Origin: Syntrophales bacterium
GTDB taxonomy: Bacteria > Desulfobacterota > Syntrophia > Syntrophales > UBA5619
Length of the DNA stretch: 8,969 bases
Direction of reading: 5' to 3'
Assembly (NCBI GenBank): GCA_028712015.1
Contig: JAQTRB010000049.1
Coordinates: 1 to 8,969 of the forward strand
The notes below the pieces were generated by a model that did not search any database, had not been told where the DNA came from, and saw only the letters and a list, made by a program, of their open reading frames with translations. The position numbers and the translations under genes are program-made. Positions within the stretch are counted from its first letter, which is position 1, and each line of letters begins with the position of its first letter. This document shows positions 1 to 7,400 of this stretch, one piece after another.

Positions 1-1
1 G

Positions 2-1957
2 GATGACGAACGGGAATGGCTGGAAACGGACGGAGGGGGCGGATACGCCTCGAGCACCCTGGAAAACCGCCACACGCGGCGTTACCACGGCCTGTTCGTG
101 GCCAATCTCAAACAGCCGGAAGGCAGATACGTCCTCCTGTCGAAATTGGAAGATTCCCTCGTTGCGGAAGGAGAAGAGTTTTTCTTTAGCTCTCATCTTT
201 ATCCCGGCGTTCTCTTTCCGACCGGTCCGCCGCTGCTCGACCATTTTTCCCTCGACCTCTATCCCCGCTTTGTCTATCGGGCAGCCGGGATGACCGTGAA
301 AAAGTCGATCCTGATGCCCCGCGGGAAAGGGGTCTTGCTCATCCGTTATGACCTCGAACGATGCCCGAAGGACAGCATCCTTCGACTGAAACCCTTCCTG
401 GCCTTCCGGGGCTATCATGACCTTGCCCACGAAAACCCCTTCCTGCGGGATCGGGCGGAGGGAATTGAAAACGGTTTCCGGATCGAACCCTACGAGGGAA
501 TGCCGCCACTCTTCATTCAAGCCTCCCGGTCTTCGCGCTTTACCCCCTCGCCCGTATGGTACGGCCGTTTCCAATACACGCAGGAGGAGAAACGCGGTTT
601 TCCGTGGGAGGAGGACCTGTTTCTTCCCGGGGTTCTGGAGGTTCCTCTCGAGAGAAAATGCACCATCATCTTTTCCGTCTGCTGCGAAAGCGACGCGATC
701 CGGCGTCATCTCCTTAAAAATCCGGCCGCGACCTGGAAGACCGAGGTTGTCCGGCGGGGTCGCGTCCAGGCGGCCGACAAACGGCTGACCGGCGGATTCA
801 CGGGCGAAGATCAGGAGCATTATCTCTCGCTGCTTAACGCCGCCCGGTCGTTTCTCATCTCCACTCCCACCGGAAGGCCGGCCATCGTCGCCGGATACCC
901 CTGGTTCGGAATCTGGGGGCGGGACACGCTGATTTCGCTGCCCGGCCTCTGCTTCTGCACCGGCCGCATCGCGGAGGGAATCGAGATCCTGACGGAGATC
1001 GGCCGGCATGAGCGGGACGGCCTGCTGCCCAATACCTTTTCCGCGGACGGCGCTCCGGAGGCCTACAACACCGTGGACAGCTCGCTGTGGTTTTTTTGGA
1101 CCGTTCAGGAACTCTTGCGGAGCACGGGGGACAAATCCCTGATCCATGAACGTTTCTGGCCCATCATGCAGCGGATCATCCGCTCGTTCATGGAGGGAAC
1201 GAAATTCGGGATCGGCATGGACGTCCGGGGGCTCCTCCACGCCGGAAACGGGCAGACCGCCCTCACCTGGATGGACGCCAGGGTGGCGGACGTCCCCGTC
1301 ACGCCGCGGAACGGTTCACCGGTTGAAATCAATGCGCTTTGGTATAATGCCCTGTGCTTTGCCCGCGATCGATCGGCGGAATTCGGCGAACCTTCGTTCT
1401 TCGACGGCGATCTGCTGTTCCATCTGCGCCATTCCTTCCGGGAAGCCTTCTGGAACCCAAGGAAAACCTGTCTCGGCGACCTCTACCAGGACGGGCTGCT
1501 GGATACGGCGGTGCGGCCGAACCAGATTTTCGCCGTTTCCCTTCCCTTCTCGCCGCTCGACGCCGCGGAACAGGCCGCCGTCGTCCAGACGGTCCGGAAG
1601 AAGCTTCTCACGCCCTTTGGGCTCCGAACCCTCTCTCCCAACGATCCGGCCTACCGCGGCCGTTACCGGGGAAATCCGGCGGAACGGGACGGCGCCTACC
1701 ACCAGGGGACCGTCTGGCCCTGGCTTTTGGGTGCTTTCGGCGAAGCGGCCCTCCGCGTCGCCGACGATCGGGAGCGCGAAAAGGAAAACCTCCGGCAATA
1801 CCTCCGGAATTTTCTCCGCCCCCATCTGGCCGAGGCGGGGATCGGCAGCGTCTCCGAGGTATTCGACGGAGACGCCCCCCACCGGCCCGGCGGATGCTAT
1901 GCCCAAGCCTGGAGCGTCGCCGAACTGATTCGCCTCTATTCGCTTCTCGGGAAATAG
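2..1957 (+). CDS. Glycogen debranching enzyme (amylo-alpha-1,6-glucosidase, GH133-type), 5' partial
   Basis: Hydrolyses alpha-1,6 branch points of glycogen or limit dextrins, presumably in the cytoplasm; no signal peptide is visible, though the extreme N-terminus is missing. The frame is open from base 2, and the residues before the first ATG (base 98) already match the family: REWLETDGGGGYASSTLENR, then TRRYHG at 74-91. The true start therefore lies left of the window, probably by only 10-20 codons; 651 residues are visible against a usual 650-700. The N-terminal beta-rich GDE_N-type domain covers about the first third. The C-terminal (alpha/alpha)6-barrel GDE_C-type domain starts near base 830 and shows GYPWFGIWGRDT (893-928), TALTWMDAR, PVEINALWYNAL (1319-1354), GAYHQGTVWPW and SEVFDGD (1853-1873). 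The Asp of GRDT (923-925) and the Glu of SEVFDGD (1856-1858) are my candidates for catalytic acids, by motif only. The stop is 10 bases before the next gene's start. Like the archaeal and bacterial short type, it has no room for the GH13-like 4-alpha-glucanotransferase half of eukaryotic debranching enzymes. Confidence 0.93.
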   Translation, partial: DDEREWLETDGGGGYASSTLENRHTRRYHGLFVANLKQPEGRYVLLSKLEDSLVAEGEEFFFSSHLYPGVLFPTGPPLLDHFSLDLYPRFVYRAAGMTVKKSILMPRGKGVLLIRYDLERCPKDSILRLKPFLAFRGYHDLAHENPFLRDRAEGIENGFRIEPYEGMPPLFIQASRSSRFTPSPVWYGRFQYTQEEKRGFPWEEDLFLPGVLEVPLERKCTIIFSVCCESDAIRRHLLKNPAATWKTEVVRRGRVQAADKRLTGGFTGEDQEHYLSLLNAARSFLISTPTGRPAIVAGYPWFGIWGRDTLISLPGLCFCTGRIAEGIEILTEIGRHERDGLLPNTFSADGAPEAYNTVDSSLWFFWTVQELLRSTGDKSLIHERFWPIMQRIIRSFMEGTKFGIGMDVRGLLHAGNGQTALTWMDARVADVPVTPRNGSPVEINALWYNALCFARDRSAEFGEPSFFDGDLLFHLRHSFREAFWNPRKTCLGDLYQDGLLDTAVRPNQIFAVSLPFSPLDAAEQAAVVQTVRKKLLTPFGLRTLSPNDPAYRGRYRGNPAERDGAYHQGTVWPWLLGAFGEAALRVADDREREKENLRQYLRNFLRPHLAEAGIGSVSEVFDGDAPHRPGGCYAQAWSVAELIRLYSLLGK

Positions 1958-1961
1958 GAGG
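1956..1961 (+). promoter_or_regulatory. Ribosome binding site that decides a GTG start
   Basis: A perfect AGGAGG begins inside the TAG stop codon (1955-1957) of the debranching enzyme gene. Six bases separate it from GTG at 1968. This supports the GTG start over the ATG at 1986, seven residues in, and suggests translational coupling of the two genes. Confidence 0.85.
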
Positions 1962-1967
1962 AAAACC

Positions 1968-3233
1968 GTGACCCTGCACATCCTGATGTTCGGCTGGGAA
2001 TTTCCTCCCCGGATGAGCGGCGGTCTGGGTACGGCCTGTTACGGGCTGACGGAGGCGCTGACCGGCCTCGGTCATCGGATTACATTTGTTCTGCCGCGCG
2101 ATGGGGAGGCGAACGCCGCCCCGTTTTTGGACCTCCGCTCCGCCTCCGACATTCCGGTGTCCGACGCCGACCGGGACCTCGGCACGGAGACGCTCCTTCG
2201 ACCTCTGACGTTTCGCTCCTTTCCTTCGCTGCTTCGCCCCTATCTTCATCCGAGGCATTATCATACCCTCTACCTTTCGGAACGAAGGAGAGCCCCGGAA
2301 ACGGCAACGGTGTACGGCCCGGACCTGATCGCGGAGGTGCTTCGTTACAGCCGGGCCGGCGGCATCCTCGCCCGCACCCTTTCTTTCGACATGATCCACG
2401 CCCATGACTGGATGACCGTTCCCGCCGCCCTGCTGGCCCGCCGGATCAGCGGCCGACCGCTCGTGCTCCACATCCACTCCCTCGAATACGATCGAAGCGG
2501 CGAGGCGGCCGACGAACGGATCTGCGCAATCGAACGGGCGGGGCTGGAGAGGGCCGACCGGATCATCGCCGTAAGCCATCGGACAAAACGGATGATCGTG
2601 GAGCGCTACGCCATTGACCCGCAAAAGATTTTCGTCGTCCACAACGCCGTTTCACGGGCGGAGGCGAGACGAACCGGCCGCGACAGGGAATTCGGGAAAC
2701 GGAAAATGGTCCTCTTCCTCGGCCGGGTGACGTTTCAGAAGGGACCGGACTACTTCGTCGAGGCCGCGTCCCTGGTCCTCAGGGACCTTCCCGACGTGAC
2801 CTTCGTCATGGCCGGCGAAGGGGACATGCTGGGACCGCTGATCGAGCGGGTGGCGGAGCTGGGAATCGGAGACCGCTTCCATTTCACCGGCTTCCTCCAG
2901 GGCGAGGAGATCGAACGGATATTCTCGCTGAGCGATCTCTACGTCATGCCGAGCGTCTCCGAACCGTTCGGCATCTCTCCCCTCGAGGCGATGCTGTATG
3001 ACGTCCCGGTGATCATCTCCCGGCAATCCGGCGTTGCCGAGATTCTCAAGCATGCATTGAAGGTCGACTTCTGGGACGTCCGCGAGATGGCCGCCAAGAT
3101 CATCGCCGTGCTGAAACACCCGGTCCTGGCTCGCGCGATGACGACACAGGCCCTCGACGAGATCCGGAAGATCCGCTGGGAAAACGCCGCGGAGAGGATC
3201 GTGTCGGCGTACCGGGAACTGGCCCCCAAATGA
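1968..3233 (+). CDS. GT-B glycosyltransferase (GT4/GT5-like), candidate glycogen synthase
   Basis: A 421-residue retaining GT-B glycosyltransferase, probably cytoplasmic, with no signal peptide or membrane segment. The N-terminal Rossmann-like domain (about residues 3-210) opens with LMFGWEFPPRMSGGLG; the glycine loop GGLG is at residues 18-21 and HAHDW at 144-148. The C-terminal Glycos_transf_1-type domain (about 243-400) has FLGRVTFQKGPDYFVEA, with Arg253 and Lys258 as likely nucleotide-sugar phosphate ligands. It also has the E-X7-E motif SEPFGISPLE (Glu332 and Glu340). Length and context, directly after a debranching enzyme, fit a short archaeal-style glycogen synthase using ADP- or UDP-glucose. 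However, the Lys of the bacterial GlgA KTGGL motif is replaced (Met-Ser precede GGLG), so donor and acceptor are open; another alpha-glucosyltransferase is possible. The fold is sure, the substrate is inferred. The GTG start is supported by AGGAGG at 1956-1961; the stop is 55 bases before the GH57 gene. Confidence 0.88.
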   Translation: MTLHILMFGWEFPPRMSGGLGTACYGLTEALTGLGHRITFVLPRDGEANAAPFLDLRSASDIPVSDADRDLGTETLLRPLTFRSFPSLLRPYLHPRHYHTLYLSERRRAPETATVYGPDLIAEVLRYSRAGGILARTLSFDMIHAHDWMTVPAALLARRISGRPLVLHIHSLEYDRSGEAADERICAIERAGLERADRIIAVSHRTKRMIVERYAIDPQKIFVVHNAVSRAEARRTGRDREFGKRKMVLFLGRVTFQKGPDYFVEAASLVLRDLPDVTFVMAGEGDMLGPLIERVAELGIGDRFHFTGFLQGEEIERIFSLSDLYVMPSVSEPFGISPLEAMLYDVPVIISRQSGVAEILKHALKVDFWDVREMAAKIIAVLKHPVLARAMTTQALDEIRKIRWENAAERIVSAYRELAPK

Positions 3234-3238
3234 ATTCA

Positions 3239-3261
3239 GGGACGGATTCAAAATCCGTCCC
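3239..3261 (+). repeat. Perfect 10-bp inverted repeat (hairpin) in the spacer between two operon genes
   Basis: GGGACGGATT (3239-3248) pairs completely with AATCCGTCCC (3252-3261) around a 3-base CAA loop, or 9 bp around 5 bases. It begins 5 bases after the TGA of the glycosyltransferase and ends 27 bases before the ATG of the GH57 gene. No T-run follows on the + strand (CGTTGCC), so a classical intrinsic terminator is unlikely. Plausible roles are an RNA processing or stability element that sets different levels of upstream and downstream products, or a single REP-like palindrome of a genome-wide family. The hairpin is seen directly; its role is inferred. Confidence 0.7.
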
Positions 3262-3288
3262 CGTTGCCTAAGAGAGCGAAAAGAATCC

Positions 3289-4491
3289 ATGCCGAGCGTT
3301 TGTCTCTATTTTCAGGTTCATCAGCCCCTTCGTCTGCGGAGATACTCCTTCTTCGACATCGGCCGTCTCCATGACTACGAAGACGAGGCGGAAAACCGGC
3401 GGATTCTGAATCGCGTCGCGGAAAAATGTTATCTCCCCGCCGGCGCCCTGCTGCTGCAGCGGATCGAGGAGTATGGAGGATCCTTCCGGTTTGCCTTTTC
3501 CATTTCCGGACCGCTCCTCGACCAGATCGAGCGGCATCGGCCGGATGTGTTGGAGGGATTTCAGCGACTGGCCGCGACGGGATGCGTCGAGTTCCTCAAC
3601 GAGACCGACAGCCACTCGCTCGCCTTTCTCTTTTCGCCGCGCGAGTTCGAGGCGCAGGTCATCCGCCACCGGGAGCGGATCCGCTCCCTCTTCGGACAGG
3701 AAGGGTTCACCTTCCGCCATACGGAACTGATCTACAGCGACGCGCTGGCGGCGGCGGTGGAACGGATGGGCTACCGGGCGATGCTCGCCGAGGGAACCGA
3801 AAAAATCCTCGGCCGGCGAAGCCCCAACCGGGTCTACCGTCCGGCCGGCCGCGCGAAGTTGAAGCTTCTGCTGAGGAACTACCGTCTGTCGGACGACGTG
3901 GCCTTCCGTTTCGCCGACCGCAACTGGCCCGAATATCCGCTCACCGCGGCCAAATACGCCCACTGGATCCACCGGATCCGCCGGGAGGAGGCGGTCGTCA
4001 ACCTGTTCATGGACTACGAAACGATCGGCGAACACCAGTGGCAAGAGACGGGGATCTTCGACTTTTTTCGGGCGCTGCCCGGCGAAATCCTCCGTCATGG
4101 GGATTTTCGTTTCCAGACCCCCGCGGAAGCGGCGGCGACCCATGACGCCGCGGGCGAAATCCGTTCCCCTTCCTTCATATCCTGGGCGGACGACGAGCGG
4201 GACACGACGGCCTGGCTCGGCAACGCCATGCAGCGGGACGCCGCCCGCAAGCTCTACGATCTCGAGCCCGCGGTCCTCGGGCGGAAGGACAAAAGGACTC
4301 TCCGGAACTGGCGGATACTCCAGACATCCGACCATTTTTACTACATCTGCACGAAGTGGTTTTCCGACGGGGATGTGCACCGCTATTTCAGCCCGTACGA
4401 ATCCCCCTACGAGGCCTACATCAATTACATGAACATCCTCGACGATTTTTCCCAATCCGTGAAACATGCGAAGGAGCGCAATCATGACTGA
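3289..4491 (+). CDS. GH57 alpha-amylase-like glycoside hydrolase
   Basis: A 400-residue member of glycoside hydrolase family 57, a retaining (beta/alpha)7-barrel family of amylases, 4-alpha-glucanotransferases and branching enzymes. The five conserved regions can be read in order: QVHQP (residues 9-13); CVEFLNETDSHSLA (99-112); FRHTELIYSD (142-151), where Glu146 is the expected nucleophile; LFMDYETIGEHQW (239-251), where Asp242 is the expected acid/base; and TSDHFYYICTKWFSDGDVH (346-364). The pattern is closest to the short MJ1611-type alpha-amylase subgroup. Many members of that subgroup lack a catalytic residue, but here both are present. There is no signal peptide, so it should act on intracellular glucan; hydrolysis, disproportionation or a branching-related role cannot be told apart from sequence. 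ATG 3289 is the only sensible start, since no in-frame start lies upstream in the spacer. Its ribosome site is poor (AGAGAG, about 12 bases upstream), unlike its neighbours. Its last 8 bases overlap the next gene. Confidence 0.9.
   Translation: MPSVCLYFQVHQPLRLRRYSFFDIGRLHDYEDEAENRRILNRVAEKCYLPAGALLLQRIEEYGGSFRFAFSISGPLLDQIERHRPDVLEGFQRLAATGCVEFLNETDSHSLAFLFSPREFEAQVIRHRERIRSLFGQEGFTFRHTELIYSDALAAAVERMGYRAMLAEGTEKILGRRSPNRVYRPAGRAKLKLLLRNYRLSDDVAFRFADRNWPEYPLTAAKYAHWIHRIRREEAVVNLFMDYETIGEHQWQETGIFDFFRALPGEILRHGDFRFQTPAEAAATHDAAGEIRSPSFISWADDERDTTAWLGNAMQRDAARKLYDLEPAVLGRKDKRTLRNWRILQTSDHFYYICTKWFSDGDVHRYFSPYESPYEAYINYMNILDDFSQSVKHAKERNHD
4471..4476 (+). promoter_or_regulatory. Ribosome binding site that decides the start of the GT3-GT35 fusion gene
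   Basis: AAGGAG lies inside the 3' end of the GH57 gene, 7 bases before ATG 4484. An in-frame ATG at 4466 would add six residues (MRRSAI) but would place this site inside the gene and has no comparable site of its own. The conserved GT3 N-terminus begins only a few residues after Met 4484, so 4484 is preferred. Confidence 0.8.
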
Positions 4492-7400
4492 AACAAAGGA
4501 ACACTACCTGTTTGAGGTGAGCTGGGAGGTCTGCAACAAGGTGGGGGGGATCTACACCGTCATCGTAAGCAAGCTGCCCGAGACGACAAAGGCCTTCGGC
4601 GAGCGGTACTTCGTCCTCGGCCCGGACCTGAAGACCAACCCCGATTTCGAGGAAACGGACGAGGAATGCTGGAACGATGTACGCGAAGGGGTGGCCATCA
4701 AGGAGATCCCCTGCCGGTTCGGCCGCTGGAAGGTCCCCGGCCGGCCCAAGGCGATTCTTGTCGGCTTCGGCAAGAAGTACAACCAGGAACAGCTCCTTTT
4801 CCAGATCTGGGAAGACTACGGCGTCGATTCCGTCGCCGGGGGATGGGATTACGTGGAGCCGGTCATGTTCAGCCATGCGGCCGGCGAGGTGATCGAGACG
4901 ATCTACAACATCGTCGTCCGTCCCCGGGGACGGCGCGCCGTCGCCCAGTTCCACGAGTGGATGTCGGGGGCGGGCCTGCTGGGCCTCAAGAAGCGGGTCC
5001 CGGAGATCGGCACCGTCTTCACCACGCATGCCACGATGCTCGGCAGAACGCTGGCATCCTCGGGAATGGACATCTACACGGCGATGGAGCACATCTCGCC
5101 GCAACGGGAGGCCAGCGCCCACAACATCACGGCCAAATGTTCGATGGAAACGGCGACGGCCCGGGAAGCGGACTGCTTCACCACGGTCAGCGAGATCACC
5201 GCCACCGAGGCCAGAAGCTTCCTCGGGCGCGCGCCGGACCTGATCACCCCGAACGGCCTCGACATCGAAAATATCCCCGACCTCGCGGCCGATCGCACGG
5301 CGGCCTTGAAATCAAGGGAAAAGCTGCTGGCGGCCGCCGCCCGTTTCCTCGGCAGGGAGGTTTCCGCCGATGCCAAGATCATGATGATCTCCGGTCGAGG
5401 CGAATTCCACAACAAGGGGATCGATCTCTTCCTGGAGGCTCTCGGCCAACTGAACACCGGGAAGGAAACGGACCGGACCATCCTCGCCTATCTCTTTGTC
5501 CTGAGCGGCTACACGGACCTGATCCCCTCTCTCAAAAGCGACGCCGTCCCGCCCGACCCGGCGAATCCGCCCATCGCCACGCACCGGCTGCAGAACGAGG
5601 CGTTTGACCCCATCCTGCAGACTTGCGAGCGCCTGGGCCTCCGAAACCTTCCCCAAAACCGGGTCCAGGTCATCTTCATTCCGGCCTACCTGAACGGATA
5701 CGACGGCCTGCTGAACATCCCCTACTACGAGGCCGTCGCCGGCTGCGACCTCGGTGTTTTTCCTTCCTATTACGAACCCTGGGGGTATACCCCCCTGGAG
5801 AGCGCCGCCTACGCGGTACCGACACTCACGACGGATCAGGCGGGCTTCGGTCTCTGGGCGCGGAAGGTGGCGGGCGAGTGCAACGGGATCATCATGCTCA
5901 AGCGCCGGGGACAGCCCCCGGCGGCGATCACGGAAAACATGCGCGGCATCTTCACGGATTTCCTCGGCCTGAACCAGGACGAACTGCAGTGCATGCGCGT
6001 CAACGCCCGCGCCGCGGCCGCCCGGGCCAACTGGAAGGATTTCTTTCTGAGCTACCGGGAGGCCTACGCCCGCGCCCTGTCGGCCTCCCAAACCCGTGCG
6101 GAGAAATTCGCCGGAGTGGACCTGAAGGCCGAACGGAAACACACCTTTGCCGGGGCGGTTTCCGTCTCTCCGCATTTCCGGACCTTTACGGCGGTCGCCA
6201 ACCTTCCCCCGCAAATCGAACGCCTCCGGGAGCTCGCCCACAACCTCTGGTGGGCCTGGTACCCGCTTGCGCGCGAACTCTTTTCCGCATTGGACCCCAA
6301 GCTGTGGGCAAGGATGGGCAACAATCCCGTCCGGATGCTGGAAACCGTCTCCCGCAAGCGCCTTCAGGAGGCCTCGGAGAACGCCAGCTACCTGAACCTC
6401 TATGGGCGGATTCTGGATCAGTTTGACCGCTACATGGAAGACCGGACCCCCTCTTCGCTGATCGGACCCATCAACGGCCTGAAATGGCCGCAGCCGGTCG
6501 CCTACTTCTCCACCGAATACGGCCTCCACGACTGTCTCCCCATCTATTCCGGCGGTCTCGGCACCCTCTCCGGCGACCATTTGAAGACGGCAAGCGATCT
6601 GAACATCCCTCTCGTCGGCGTCGGCCTCCTGTACAAAAACGGCTTTTTCAAGCAGGTGATCGACCGAAACGGCCGGCAGATCGCCGAGTATCCGGAAAAC
6701 GATTTCTCCAGCATGCCGCTGGAAATCGTCCGGGACGACCGCGGAAACGCCGTGCAGATCTCTCTGGACCTGCCCGGAAGGACGCTCTTTGCCAACATCT
6801 GGGAGGTCCATGTGGGACGCGTCTCCCTCTATCTGCTGGACACCGACACGTCGCGGAACACGCCTCAGGACCGAAAGATCACCGAGCGCCTCTACTGCGC
6901 CGAGCCGCGGACGAGGATCGAACAGGAGCTCCTCCTCGGGATGGGCGGCATTCGGCTTCTCAAGAAACTGGGAATCCGCCCCCGCGTCTATCACATCAAC
7001 GAGGGACATTCCGCCTTCCTGCTCTTCGAGCGGATCGGATCGCTGATGAAGGAGGAGGGGCTCTCCCTCGACGAGGCAGCGGAAATCGTCCGCGGGAGCA
7101 CCGTCTTCACCACCCATACGCCCGTGGAAGCGGGAAACGAACGGTTCAGCCGGGAGCTGATCGAATACTACTTCGCAAACTTCGTGAAGTGGACGGGGAT
7201 CTCCTGGTCCCAGTTCTGGGAACTGGGAAGAAAGGAGAGCGACGACGGGAAATCCTTTTTTATGACGATCCTCGCGCTGAAGATGTCCCACAAAAGCAAC
7301 GCGGTGAGCCGGCTTCACGGGCAGGTTTCCCGGCGGATGTGGCGGGATGTCTGGAAAGGTTTCGACGAATCGGACATCCCGATCGGCCATATCACCAACG

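Noticed and set aside
98..1957. ATG 98 as the start of the debranching enzyme
   Set aside because: Upstream in-frame codons from base 2 encode the conserved family N-terminus (REWLETD, TRRYHG), so the true start lies outside the window.
1608..2642. A 344-codon open frame on the - strand spanning the end of the debranching gene and the start of the glycosyltransferase
   Set aside because: It crosses two well-supported + strand genes and has a low-complexity Arg/Gly/Pro translation typical of a shadow frame.
3239..3261. Intrinsic transcription terminator ending the first two genes as a separate operon
   Set aside because: The stem is strong but no T-run follows on the + strand, and no promoter-like sequence fits in the remaining 27 bases before the GH57 start.
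3268..4485. A 405-codon open frame on the - strand opposite the GH57 gene
   Set aside because: It mirrors the GH57 gene almost exactly, has no recognisable domain, and all conserved GH57 regions are on the + strand.
5781..5794. Perfect 14-base palindrome GGGGGTATACCCCC
   Set aside because: It falls exactly on the codons for the invariant EPWGYTP catalytic motif of the GT3 domain, so protein constraint explains it. A regulatory role inside the gene is not supported.
6070..6180. Possible frameshift, stop or internal start separating the synthase and phosphorylase halves
   Set aside because: The frame is continuous. No ATG, GTG or TTG with a convincing Shine-Dalgarno site precedes the DUF3417-type domain. 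The residues form an ordinary Ala/Lys/Glu-containing linker.
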